From JBLHZY01 sp050633265 (GTDB taxonomy: Bacteria; Pseudomonadota; Alphaproteobacteria; Rhodobacterales; Rhodobacteraceae), in the NCBI GenBank assembly GCA_050633265.1, contig JBOEGE010000004.1:496001-560000 (forward strand): a DNA stretch of 64,000 nucleotides, written 5' to 3'. Each line of letters opens with the position of its first letter. The first letter of the stretch is position 1. Under the pieces are notes generated by a model. It saw only the letters and a program-made list of their open reading frames with translations. It was not told the origin of the DNA and did no database searches. Shown in pieces: positions 49,220 to 57,722 of this stretch. The position numbers were made by a program, and so were the translations under genes.

Positions 49220-50818
49220 TTAGCTGATCGCGGCGGCTTTCACATCATCGTCGATATAGGCGATGTATTGCTCGAAGTTCTCCGCAAACATGCCAACAAG
49301 CTTTTTGGCTTGGACATCATAGGCGTCTTTATCGGCCCATGTGCGGCGCGGATCGAGCAGCACATCGGCAACACCAGGAACAGAGACAGGAACCTCAAAG
49401 CCGAAGTTCGGATCTTTGCGGTATTCCGCTTCGTTGAGCGAGCCATCAAGGGCCGCGCTGAGGAGCGAGCGGGTTGCGCGGATCGGCATGCGTGAGCCAG
49501 TGCCATAGGCGCCGCCTGTCCAGCCTGTGTTGACCAGCCAGCAAGTTGCGCCGTGGCTCGCGATTTTTTCGCGCAGCAGGTTGCCATAGGCTTCTGGGCG
49601 GCGCGGCATGAAGGGGGCGCCAAAACAGGTTGAGAATGTCGGTTCTGGTTCGGTCACGCCGCGCTCTGTTCCGGCGACTTTCGAAGTAAAGCCGGAGAGG
49701 AAGTGATACATTGCTTGCGCTGGTGTGAGGCGCGAGATCGGGGGGAGGACGCCGAAAGCATCGCATGTGAGCATGACGATGTTTTTCGGATGCCCGCCAA
49801 GCGAGTTTTCCGAGGCGTTCGAGATATAGTGAAGCGGATAGGCGCAGCGCATATTTGCGGTGAGGCTGTCGTCTTCAAAATCCAGATCAAGCGTATCTTC
49901 GTCAAAGACCATGTTCTCGATCACGGTGCCGAATTTCTCGGTCGTGGCGTAGATTTCCGGCTCAGCTTCTTTGCTCAGGCTGATGGTTTTTGCATAGCAG
50001 CCGCCTTCAAAGTTGAAAGTGCCGCGATCAGACCAGCCATGCTCATCATCGCCAATCAACACGCGGCTTGGATCAGCCGAAAGTGTTGTTTTGCCGGTGC
50101 CCGAGAGGCCAAAGAAAACGGCTGTATCGACGGGATTGTTGGGTGCGTGATTGGCCGAGCAATGCATTGCCATAACGCCTTTGCCGGGCAGGATATAGTT
50201 GAGCAGGGTAAAGACGGATTTCTTGTTTTCGCCAGCGTATGCCGTGCCGCCAATCAGGATGAGCTTTTTGTCAAAGTTCAGCGCGATCACGGTTTCCGTA
50301 CGGCAGCCGTGCTTTTTAGGATCGGCGAGGAAAGTCGGGCAGTTGATGATGGTGAAATCGGCGACAAAATTATCAAGCTCGGCGCGCTCTGGGCGGCGCA
50401 GCATGGTGCGGATGAAAAGGCCGTGCCAGGCAAGCTCGGTTACAATGCGCACATCGAGGCGATGTTCGGGATCGGCGCCGCCAAAGAGATCTTGAACGAA
50501 GTAATCGCCGCCCTTCATATGTTCGAGCATATCCGCGTGCAGCGCGTCAAAGGCCGCAGGTTCCATCGGCGTGTTGTTTTCCCACCAGATGTGATCTTCA
50601 ACAGCCGGGGTGCGCACCACGAATTTATCGTTGGGGGAGCGGCCTGTGTGCTTGCCTGTTGTGCAAAGGAAAGAGCCACCTTTGCCAAGCTTGCCCTCGG
50701 AGCGTTTGAGCGCCTCTTCAACAAGCTGCGGTTCCAGCAGGTTGTAATATACATTGCCGAGGCCGGTGATGCCTTGATCTTCAAGTCGATGGGCCGGGTT
50801 AACACGTCCGGTTGTCAT
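49220..50818 (-). CDS. pckA: Phosphoenolpyruvate carboxykinase (ATP)
   Basis: The 532-residue enzyme turns oxaloacetate and ATP into PEP for gluconeogenesis. It has TTGKHTGRSPNDKFVV, the Walker A-like GLSGTGKTTLSADP (about residue 234), LIGDDEHGWSD with the metal-binding Asp residues, FNFEGGCYAKTI, and NTGWTGGAYGTGSRM. The frame is open for 16 codons further, but ATG 50818 has GGGAG upstream and fits the family. It is divergent from chvI; in rhizobia ChvG/ChvI and pckA are also neighbours. A 20 bp tandem repeat lies between the two. Confidence 0.97.
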   Translation of the reverse strand: MTTGRVNPAHRLEDQGITGLGNVYYNLLEPQLVEEALKRSEGKLGKGGSFLCTTGKHTGRSPNDKFVVRTPAVEDHIWWENNTPMEPAAFDALHADMLEHMKGGDYFVQDLFGGADPEHRLDVRIVTELAWHGLFIRTMLRRPERAELDNFVADFTIINCPTFLADPKKHGCRTETVIALNFDKKLILIGGTAYAGENKKSVFTLLNYILPGKGVMAMHCSANHAPNNPVDTAVFFGLSGTGKTTLSADPSRVLIGDDEHGWSDRGTFNFEGGCYAKTISLSKEAEPEIYATTEKFGTVIENMVFDEDTLDLDFEDDSLTANMRCAYPLHYISNASENSLGGHPKNIVMLTCDAFGVLPPISRLTPAQAMYHFLSGFTSKVAGTERGVTEPEPTFSTCFGAPFMPRRPEAYGNLLREKIASHGATCWLVNTGWTGGAYGTGSRMPIRATRSLLSAALDGSLNEAEYRKDPNFGFEVPVSVPGVADVLLDPRRTWADKDAYDVQAKKLVGMFAENFEQYIAYIDDDVKAAAIS

Positions 50819-51098
50819 CCTGCTATCTCCCTTCGCCGGCGGCGCGGCGACTTCGTAGTGTTTCATTCATGCGCAAGATGTTGCGCTTCAGCTGGGCCAG
50901 AGCCCTAATCAGCCCTATAGCATGGCAGTTTCGAATGGGAACAGGTGGATGCGTCTCGTTAGCGCAACCATTCGCGCGTTAGCGCAATCAGTCGCGGCAA
51001 TCCGCCAGCATTTCCCGAAAGGTGAGACATATTAGCCATTGGTTACAGTTTTTCGTGTCAGATCATGGACAGATATTAGAGTGATTCGCACTTAGCAG
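50819..51098. promoter_or_regulatory. pckA-chvI divergent control region with a 20 bp tandem repeat
   Basis: The 354 bp between pckA and chvI contain no gene. At 50955-50974 and 50975-50994 two adjacent 20 bp units match in 17 of 20 positions; both hold CGTTAGCGCAA. Being two helical turns apart and 137-176 bp upstream of the pckA ATG, they look like a paired operator. GTTAGCGC resembles half of palindromes bound by LacI-family regulators, but which protein binds here is unknown. Confidence 0.5.
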
Positions 51099-51127
51099 TT
51101 GATTCTGCACAACTTGATCGTGAATAT
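51099..51127 (+). promoter_or_regulatory. Possible promoter of chvI-chvG
   Basis: TTGATT (51099-51104), 17 bases, GAATAT (51122-51127), 45 bases upstream of the chvI ATG. Moderate matches at ideal spacing. Confidence 0.4.
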
Positions 51128-51172
51128 GGCTAAAAAACGACAGGCAAACAGAGCAGTACAAGGAATTCTCCC

Positions 51173-51874
51173 ATGTCGAGGATCGCGTTAGTTGACGATG
51201 ACAGGAATATCCTGACATCGGTTTCGATGACTCTTGAGGCCGAAGGCTTTGAGGTGGAAACATATAATGATGGCCAATCCGCGCTGGACGCTTTCAATAA
51301 AGCGCTGCCAGATATGGCTGTGTTTGATATTAAGATGCCCCGGATGGATGGCATGGATCTGTTGCAACGCGTGCGCCAGAAAACCAACATGCCGGTGATC
51401 TTTCTCACTTCAAAAGATGATGAGATTGATGAAGTTTTGGGCCTGCGTATGGGCGCCGATGATTACGTAAAAAAGCCGTTTTCTCAAAGGCTTCTGGTGG
51501 AACGGATCCGCGCGCTTTTGCGTCGTCAAGAAGTGATTGAGACCGGCGAAGTCGCCACGGACGAAGAAAACAAGGTGATGGAGCGCGGTGAGCTTTCGAT
51601 GGATCCGCTGCGCCATGCGGTTAAGTGGAAGGGGAACGATGTTTCTCTGACGGTCACGGAATTCTTGCTGCTTCAGGCGCTCGCGCAGCGCCCCGGCTTT
51701 GTTAAAAGTCGCGATCAATTGATGGATGTGGCTTACGACGACCAAGTTTATGTGGATGATCGCACGATCGACAGCCACATCAAGCGCCTGCGCAAAAAGA
51801 TGCGGACTGCTGACAACGAGTTTTCCGCTATCGAAACGCTGTATGGTATCGGCTATAGGTATAACGAAGAGTAA
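51173..51874 (+). CDS. chvI: Response regulator ChvI (OmpR family)
   Basis: The 233-residue protein has a complete receiver (acidic pair in RIALVDDDRNILTSV, phosphoacceptor in MAVFDIKMPRMDGMDLL, Lys in YVKKPFSQR) and a winged-helix DNA-binding domain (LTVTEFLLLQALAQRPGFVKSRDQLMDVAYDD, DRTIDSHIKRLRKKM). ChvI controls envelope, acid and carbon responses in alphaproteobacteria. AAGGA precedes the ATG. Its stop overlaps the chvG start (TAATG). Confidence 0.96.
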   Translation: MSRIALVDDDRNILTSVSMTLEAEGFEVETYNDGQSALDAFNKALPDMAVFDIKMPRMDGMDLLQRVRQKTNMPVIFLTSKDDEIDEVLGLRMGADDYVKKPFSQRLLVERIRALLRRQEVIETGEVATDEENKVMERGELSMDPLRHAVKWKGNDVSLTVTEFLLLQALAQRPGFVKSRDQLMDVAYDDQVYVDDRTIDSHIKRLRKKMRTADNEFSAIETLYGIGYRYNEE

Positions 51875-53610
51875 TGACACTCGCGTCGAGGATAGACGTG
51901 CGCGATAAGACCGCAGCACATAATGCGGATGTTGTTCTGGGCGACGATTGGGTCGCCCCGGACGCTGCCGCCGATACTGAAATTCGCGCCCATCGGGAAA
52001 AACGCGGATTGATTTCGATCAACCGTTCGCCATTGGCGCGCAAGATCATTACCTTCAATCTTCTGGCGATCATTTTGATGGTTGCAGGTGTGCTTTACCT
52101 AAATCCATTTCGCGATAGCCTTGTGTTTCAGCGGCAAAATGGGCTGGTCTCCGAAGCGCAGCTGATTTCGAAAGCCTTTGAGGTGCAATTGCCCAAAGAC
52201 GGCGCCTTTGATCTGGCGGCGGGTGAGGGCATTGATGTTCAGGCCACATTGGAGCGTTTGGCGCTTTCGGATGGGGTTGAAGTCTTTGTTTATGATGCAA
52301 ATCAAGCACTTGTCGGTTCGACCATTGGGATCGACCGGCCCGCCTCTACCCCCATCGTTGGGCTTGAGCGCAATCGCCGCGCAACATTGATCACGGATTT
52401 TCTCAATTCTCTTTGGGATGGGGCAGCGGGCCTTATCAAACGCGGCGACAGTCACAAAACCGATGAAACACATGACAATGAGGCGCATACGAGCCTGCTT
52501 GTGCCGCAAACATTGGCGGGATCAACACATGTTCATTCTGGGCATGACGGCGTTGGAAATGCAGTGTTTTCAGTGGCCACACCGCTTGAACAAGGCGGTA
52601 TGATCATTGGGGTTGTCGCGCTTACTTCTGCTGCGGGCGAGATTGATGAATTGGTCCGCTCCGAGCGCGAGCAGGTCTTGCAGATGTTTGTTATCGCGAT
52701 TTTGGTCTCTATCGGCCTGAGCCTCGTTTTGGCCTCGACCATTGCCAATCCGCTCTCTGATTTGGCCGATGCCGCTGAAATTGGCCGCGATAAGAATTCG
52801 CGCAAAGTTAATCCCGGCCGGGTTCGCATTCCTGATCTGTCTGGGCGGCCGGATGAGATTGGCCGCCTTTCCGGCGCGCTGCGCGGCATGGTGAGCGCGC
52901 TTTATAACCGCATTGATGCCAACGAACAGTTTGCAGCGGATGTTGCTCATGAAATCAAAAATCCGCTCGCCTCATTGCGTTCGGCTGTGGGCTCTTTGCG
53001 GATGGTGAAAAAGGATGAGCATCGGGAAAAATTGCTCGATGTGATTGATCATGATGTGCGCCGGCTGGATCGCCTCGTCTCTGATATTTCCAATGCCTCG
53101 CGCCTTGATAGCGAGCTGGTGAAAGAGGAAGAGGAAGAGTTCAACCTGCTGCATATGTTGAGCAATTTGATCGAATATCTTGGGCAGGATGCTTCGGAAA
53201 AAGGTGTTGAGTTCATCGCCGACCTGCCCGAAAAACCTATCTTTATTCAAGGGCTTGAGGCGCGTTTGGCGCAGGTCTTTGTGAACCTGATCACCAATGC
53301 GGTTTCCTTCTGCGAAGATGGCGATGCGATCCGCATTTGGGTCCGCAAACGCGAAAACCGCGTGCTTGTGGTTGTTGAAGATACAGGCCCGGGCATCCCG
53401 GAGCAGGCGCTCTCAAAAGTCTTCAATCGGTTTTATTCTGAGCGTCCGGTCGGGCAGTTTGGCAATAACTCGGGCCTCGGATTGGCGATCTCAAAACAGA
53501 TTGTTGAGGCGCATGGCGGGGTGATCTGGGCTGAGAATATCCGCCCAACAGATGCTGATATTACCTCCGATCCGCTGGGTGCGCGTTTTGTGGTTGGTTT
53601 GCCGGTTTGA
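51874..53610 (+). CDS. chvG: Sensor histidine kinase ChvG
   Basis: The 578-residue kinase has an N-terminal cytoplasmic stretch of ~55 residues, a membrane helix (IITFNLLAIILMVAGVLYL), a periplasmic sensing region (about 78-270), a second helix (MFVIAILVSIGLSLVLASTI), HAMP, the H-box FAADVAHEIKNPLASLRSA and an ATPase domain (NLITNAVSF, VEDTGPGIP, GLGLAISKQIVEAHGG). The periplasmic part includes a His-containing stretch (HVHSGHDG). It pairs with ChvI and leads into hprK. Confidence 0.96.
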   Translation: MTLASRIDVRDKTAAHNADVVLGDDWVAPDAAADTEIRAHREKRGLISINRSPLARKIITFNLLAIILMVAGVLYLNPFRDSLVFQRQNGLVSEAQLISKAFEVQLPKDGAFDLAAGEGIDVQATLERLALSDGVEVFVYDANQALVGSTIGIDRPASTPIVGLERNRRATLITDFLNSLWDGAAGLIKRGDSHKTDETHDNEAHTSLLVPQTLAGSTHVHSGHDGVGNAVFSVATPLEQGGMIIGVVALTSAAGEIDELVRSEREQVLQMFVIAILVSIGLSLVLASTIANPLSDLADAAEIGRDKNSRKVNPGRVRIPDLSGRPDEIGRLSGALRGMVSALYNRIDANEQFAADVAHEIKNPLASLRSAVGSLRMVKKDEHREKLLDVIDHDVRRLDRLVSDISNASRLDSELVKEEEEEFNLLHMLSNLIEYLGQDASEKGVEFIADLPEKPIFIQGLEARLAQVFVNLITNAVSFCEDGDAIRIWVRKRENRVLVVVEDTGPGIPEQALSKVFNRFYSERPVGQFGNNSGLGLAISKQIVEAHGGVIWAENIRPTDADITSDPLGARFVVGLPV

Positions 53611-54101
53611 GCCTGTCACCAGATGATGACGATCAAAAGGGGCCACTGCGAAAAAGCGGTGGCCCCGGTTCGTTTGAAGGGCAAGAACGGATTGTGCATG
53701 GGTCTTGCGTGGCGCTGGGCGCTGCGGGTTGTTTGATCCTTGGGCCATCGGGCGCAGGAAAATCATCGCTGGCCTTGCAGATGATGGCGCTTGGTGCGAC
53801 GCTTGTTGCAGATGATCGCACGGTTTTGCGCGGGTTTGCTGAAGGCGGCGTGATCGCATCTTGCCCTGCGCCCATTCGCCGCCAGATCGAGGCGCGCGGC
53901 ATTGGTATTTTGGCGGCGGAAACGCAGGCGCAAGTGCCGCTTGTGCTTGTTGTTGATCTCGCCCAGCAAGAGAAAGATCGCTTGCCCCCACAGCGGGTTC
54001 ATTCGATCCTTGGTAATGATTTTGCGTTAGTATGGGGGCAAGACAGCCCAGTTTTTGCAGCAGCCCTGATGCAATATCTAAAAGGCGGACGGAGGGCCTG
54101 A
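53607..54101 (+). CDS. hprK: HPr kinase/phosphorylase, short alphaproteobacterial form
   Basis: The 164-residue protein corresponds to the C-terminal kinase domain of HprK: Walker A LGPSGAGKSSLALQMM, LVADDRTVL, and ARGIGIL, with the N-terminal domain of Gram-positive HprK missing as usual in this class. It phosphorylates HPr (55467) on a serine. The start is uncertain: TTG at 53607 overlaps the chvG stop, but has a weak ribosome site; a GTG at 53694 would give 135 residues. A strong hairpin at 53641-53664 lies between the two. Confidence 0.88.
   Translation: MSLSPDDDDQKGPLRKSGGPGSFEGQERIVHGSCVALGAAGCLILGPSGAGKSSLALQMMALGATLVADDRTVLRGFAEGGVIASCPAPIRRQIEARGIGILAAETQAQVPLVLVVDLAQQEKDRLPPQRVHSILGNDFALVWGQDSPVFAAALMQYLKGGRRA
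53641..53664 (+). other. Strong hairpin at the 5' end of hprK
   Basis: GGCCACTGC and GCGGTGGCC pair over 9 bp (one G-T) around the loop GAAAAA, 30 bp after the chvG stop. No T run follows. It may limit read-through or translation between chvG and hprK. Confidence 0.5.
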
Positions 54102-55039
54102 TGGCCGAGTCAAATGATCCCATCGCGCAGTCAAAACTGCGCCAAATGCGCCGCTTGGTGATTGTCACCGGGCCGTCGGGCGCCGGGCGGTCTACCACGG
54201 TGAATGCGCTTGAGGATCTGGGCTTTGAGGTGATTGATAACCTGCCGCTTTCGCTCTTGCCGCGTTTGCTTGATGGGCCGCCGATTGATCGGCCTTTGGC
54301 GCTTGGCATTGATACGCGCAACCGGGATTTTTCGGTCAATGCGCTGATTGAGCTGGTCGAGCGGCTTGAGGCGGATTTTGGCATTGTCCCGGAGCTGCTC
54401 TATCTGGATTGCGCCGCAGATGTTCTTATCCGGCGGTATTCTGAGACGCGGCGACGCCATCCAATGGCGCCAGCGGAAACCGCATCGCAGGGGGTTGAGC
54501 TTGAAGCGGATCTGCTTGGCCCGATCCGCGCCCGGGCGGATATTTTGATAGATACTTCCGATCTGACACCGCATGATCTGCGCGGCGAGATTGAGCGCTG
54601 GTTTGGCGCAGGAACGGGGCATGAATCCGGGCTTGGCTTGGCCGTTTCGGTGCAGAGTTTTTCCTACAAACGCGGCATGCCGCGCGGGATTGATATGGTG
54701 TTTGATTGCCGATTCCTGCGCAATCCCTATTGGAACGCCGAATTGCGCGCGTTCAACGGGCAAGACGCCCCTGTCGCCGATCACATTTTCGCAGACCCGC
54801 GCTTTGACGGCTTCTTTTCCAAAGTGCAGGACTTATGTGAATTTTTGCTGCCAGCATACCGAGATGAGGGCAAAGCGCATCTTGCGATTGGGTTTGGCTG
54901 TACCGGCGGGCAACACAGATCTGTTGCCGTTGCGGAAAAATTAGGCAAAGCCCTTGCGAAGGAGGATTGGCAGGTGTCTATAAGACATAGGGAATTGGAA
55001 CGGCGCGGCCTTCATCGGCCGCTCTCAAAATCGGGGTAG
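54101..55039 (+). CDS. rapZ: RapZ-family nucleotide-binding protein (RNase adapter)
   Basis: The 312-residue protein has an N-terminal P-loop (VIVTGPSGAGRSTTVNALEDLGFEVIDNLP) and a C-terminal domain with GIDMVFDCRFLRNPYW, and FGCTGGQHRSVAVAE, typical of RapZ/YvcJ. The Walker lysine is Arg (GAGRST), which may lower ATP binding. In enteric bacteria RapZ leads RNase E to the GlmZ RNA; the role here is not shown. The ATG overlaps the hprK stop by one base. Confidence 0.93.
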   Translation: MAESNDPIAQSKLRQMRRLVIVTGPSGAGRSTTVNALEDLGFEVIDNLPLSLLPRLLDGPPIDRPLALGIDTRNRDFSVNALIELVERLEADFGIVPELLYLDCAADVLIRRYSETRRRHPMAPAETASQGVELEADLLGPIRARADILIDTSDLTPHDLRGEIERWFGAGTGHESGLGLAVSVQSFSYKRGMPRGIDMVFDCRFLRNPYWNAELRAFNGQDAPVADHIFADPRFDGFFSKVQDLCEFLLPAYRDEGKAHLAIGFGCTGGQHRSVAVAEKLGKALAKEDWQVSIRHRELERRGLHRPLSKSG

Positions 55040-55043
55040 TCGC

Positions 55044-55436
55044 GTGCTCGGTATAGTCATCGTCGCGCATGGAGGTTTGGCCAAGGAATACTTGGCAGCT
55101 GTCGAACATGTTGTCGGCAAACAAACTGGGATTCGTGCCATTTCAATCGACGCAGATCATGATCGCGCCGCAAAACAGGCCGAAATCTGCGCCGCCGCGG
55201 ATGCTATGGACAGCGGCGATGGCATTGTGATCGTTACGGATATGTTTGGTGGATCGCCCTCAAATCTTAGCCTGATGGCCTGTCATTGCGCAGATCGTAA
55301 AATCATCTACGGCGCGAACCTGCCGATGTTGATCAAGCTTGCCAAATCGCGCCATCTTTCTGTGCCGGATGCGGTAAACAGCGCCCTTGCGGCGGGGCGC
55401 AAATACATTGATAGCTTTGATGCAACCCATTCATAA
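55044..55436 (+). CDS. PTS EIIA component, mannose/fructose type
   Basis: The 130-residue protein has the EIIA-Man fold with the phosphorylated His in GIVIVAHGGLAKEYL (residue 9) and IVIVTDMFGGSPSN. No EIIB or EIIC for sugar uptake is nearby, so it most likely serves the regulatory PTS of alphaproteobacteria rather than transport. The start is GTG at 55044, 4 bp after rapZ. Next in line is HPr. Confidence 0.94.
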   Translation: MLGIVIVAHGGLAKEYLAAVEHVVGKQTGIRAISIDADHDRAAKQAEICAAADAMDSGDGIVIVTDMFGGSPSNLSLMACHCADRKIIYGANLPMLIKLAKSRHLSVPDAVNSALAAGRKYIDSFDATHS

Positions 55437-55466
55437 CATGCCATTTTCCTAATTAGAGTTGTTCCG

Positions 55467-55745
55467 ATGTCAGATTGTCCTCCTCGAACCTTGCCGATTA
55501 TCAATGAAAAGGGGCTGCATGCGCGGGCCTCGGCGAAATTGGTTGAGGTTGTCGAGGCGCATGATGCGCAGGCTGAGGTGAGCAAAGATGGGCTCAGCGC
55601 CTCGGGCGACAGTATTATGGGGCTTTTGATGTTGGCAGGGTCCAAGGGAACCTTTATTGAGGTTCAAACGCGCGGCCCCGAGGCCGCAAAACTGGCCGAT
55701 GCGATCGAAGCTCTTGTGGCGGATCGTTTTGGCGAAGATTTCTGA
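55467..55745 (+). CDS. ptsH: Phosphocarrier protein HPr
   Basis: The 92-residue protein has the active His in NEKGLHARASAKLV (residue 18) and the regulatory Ser in SASGDSIMGLLMLAGSKG, the site used by HprK three genes upstream. It passes phosphate from EI (not in the window) to EIIA. The two sites together with hprK indicate a regulatory PTS that feeds into ChvG/ChvI or related control. Confidence 0.95.
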   Translation: MSDCPPRTLPIINEKGLHARASAKLVEVVEAHDAQAEVSKDGLSASGDSIMGLLMLAGSKGTFIEVQTRGPEAAKLADAIEALVADRFGEDF

Positions 55746-55789
55746 GCGAATCCGCGATACGGCGGCGCCAATAAGCCTTTCGGAGCCTC

Positions 55790-56659
55790 GTGAAACAAGA
55801 ACCTCAACATAAGCCGCCGCTCGCAGATGAGCATAAGCCCGCGCCCTATAATAAGCGCGAGTTGTCCTATGCAAATACGTTCACGAATCCGTGGAAATCC
55901 TTTGCGATCCGGGCGATGGAATGGGCGAGTGGCAAGCTAACGCTTTTGCGGCTTATCCGTAAGTTTGAGCAAATGGGCGTTCCTGAGGGGCAGGCGTTTT
56001 GGCGCCAGGCATTGGGGTTGATGCGCATTGAGTTGCAAACGCCTGAGGAGCAGATAGCCAATATTCCACCAACCGGGCCTTTGGTCATTGTTGCCAATCA
56101 TCCGCATGGGCTGGTCGATGGGATGGTTTTGGCCGAGCTTGTTGGCAAGGTGCGCACGGATTACAAAATTCTGACCCGTTCGCTTTTGACCGGGGTTCAG
56201 GAAATCTCGCAATTTATGCTGCCTGTGCCCTTTCCTCATGAGGATAATTCCTTTCAGGATTCGCTGACCATGCGCAAAACGGCGATGGCGCATTTGGCCT
56301 CGGGCGGCGTGATTATCCTGTTTCCTTCGGGGGTTGTCGCCTCTTCGGATACGGCTTTTGGCCCGGTGATTGAGCGCGAGTGGAACCCGTTTACGGCGAA
56401 AATGGTGCTGCGGTCCGGCGCGAGCGTTGTTCCGATTTTCTTCCCGGGGCAGAATTCGCGGCTTTATCAGATCGCCAATCAGCTATCGGCAACCATGCGC
56501 CAAGGGCTGCTTATCCATGAGGCCGTTCATGCGCTTGGCAAACCGCAAGCGCCAGTGGTGGGGGCGCGGATCGCGCCGGAAGAGCTGAAAGAATGGTCAT
56601 CCAATCCGCGCGGCTTTGTGGCTTGGCTGCGCGAAAAAACATTGGCTCTCAAGCCCTGA
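55790..56659 (+). CDS. Lysophospholipid acyltransferase family protein
   Basis: The 289-residue protein has the acyltransferase block I in the variant VIVANHPHGLVDGMVLAE (His and Asp separated by five residues), block II-like PFPHEDNSFQDS, and IILFPSGVVASSD as block III. It likely acylates a glycerophospholipid or another lipid precursor at the inner membrane. The start is GTG at 55790 with CGGAG five bases upstream. It follows ptsH by 44 bp in the same direction. Confidence 0.88.
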   Translation: MKQEPQHKPPLADEHKPAPYNKRELSYANTFTNPWKSFAIRAMEWASGKLTLLRLIRKFEQMGVPEGQAFWRQALGLMRIELQTPEEQIANIPPTGPLVIVANHPHGLVDGMVLAELVGKVRTDYKILTRSLLTGVQEISQFMLPVPFPHEDNSFQDSLTMRKTAMAHLASGGVIILFPSGVVASSDTAFGPVIEREWNPFTAKMVLRSGASVVPIFFPGQNSRLYQIANQLSATMRQGLLIHEAVHALGKPQAPVVGARIAPEELKEWSSNPRGFVAWLREKTLALKP

Positions 56660-56670
56660 GTTGGGCCCAA

Positions 56671-57552
56671 TTAGCGCGTCGGAACAGGCGCCTCGCCTCG
56701 ATAATCATAGAAACCACGCCCGGTTTTGCGCCCGAGCCAGCCTGCTTCAACATATTTGGTCAAAAGCGGGCAGGGGCGGTATTTCGTATCCGCCAGCCCA
56801 TCATGCAGCACGTTCATAATCGCAAGGCAGGTATCAAGCCCGATGAAATCCGCAAGCTCCAGCGGGCCCATCGGATGATTGGCCCCAAGTTTGAGCGATT
56901 CATCAATTGAACGTACAGAACCGACCCCTTCATAAAGCGTATAAACCGCCTCATTGATCATCGGCATCAGGATACGATTAACGATGAAAGCAGGGAAATC
57001 TTCGGCGCTGGCGGCTGTTTTGCTGAGTTTTTCAACGACGTGGTGAAGCGCTTTATAGGTTTGTTCATCAGTTGCGATGCCGCGGATCAGTTCGACCAAT
57101 TGCATCACGGGAACCGGGTTCATGAAGTGAAACCCCATGAATTTTTCCGGGCGGTCGGTGCGCGAGGCGAGCCGGGTGATTGAGATAGAGGATGTGTTGG
57201 AGGTGAGAATCGTATGGGGCTGCAAATGGGGCAGCAAATCCTCAAAGATTGCATTTTTCACAGTTTCGCGTTCGGTGGCCGCTTCAATGATAAGATCGGT
57301 GGCGCCAAGATCGGCGAGGGTCAGCGTTGTTGAAATCCGCTTCATTGCAGCTGTCATTTCGGCTTCGGTGATCTTATCGCGGCTCACTTGGCGGGTGAGA
57401 TTCTTATCAATGAGGTCAATAGCAGCCGTTAGGCTATCCTGGGAAATATCGTTTAAAATCACATCATAACCGGCCAATGCAAAGACATGTGCGATGCCGT
57501 TGCCCATTTGGCCCGCGCCCACAATGCCCACTTTTTGAATGTCGCCGCTCAT
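56671..57552 (-). CDS. hbdA: 3-hydroxybutyryl-CoA dehydrogenase
   Basis: The 293-residue enzyme has the NAD-binding start VGIVGAGQMGNGIAHVFALAGYDVI, then HFMNPVPVMQLVELI with the catalytic His-Glu arrangement (TSNTSSISITRLA upstream) and the C-terminal domain with NRILMPMINEAVYTLYEGV and GANHPMGPLELADFIGLD. It interconverts acetoacetyl-CoA and 3-hydroxybutyryl-CoA, a step shared by butyrate/PHB use and the ethylmalonyl-CoA pathway. ATG 57552 is chosen from several, with AAAGGGC upstream. Confidence 0.95.
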   Translation of the reverse strand: MSGDIQKVGIVGAGQMGNGIAHVFALAGYDVILNDISQDSLTAAIDLIDKNLTRQVSRDKITEAEMTAAMKRISTTLTLADLGATDLIIEAATERETVKNAIFEDLLPHLQPHTILTSNTSSISITRLASRTDRPEKFMGFHFMNPVPVMQLVELIRGIATDEQTYKALHHVVEKLSKTAASAEDFPAFIVNRILMPMINEAVYTLYEGVGSVRSIDESLKLGANHPMGPLELADFIGLDTCLAIMNVLHDGLADTKYRPCPLLTKYVEAGWLGRKTGRGFYDYRGEAPVPTR

Positions 57553-57722
57553 ATGCTTGCCCTTTGATTTATGCCTCTTGCTAGACCTTAAGCGCCCCAA
57601 AGACAGAGGCGCAAGGGCCATTGCATGCCAAGAGATTGTTCAAATTCTTCATTTAGCGAAATGGAAAGATGTTTCTGCGAATCTCCTCCTTGGGTGAAAT
57701 ACAAACGAGTGGGTGGAAACAC

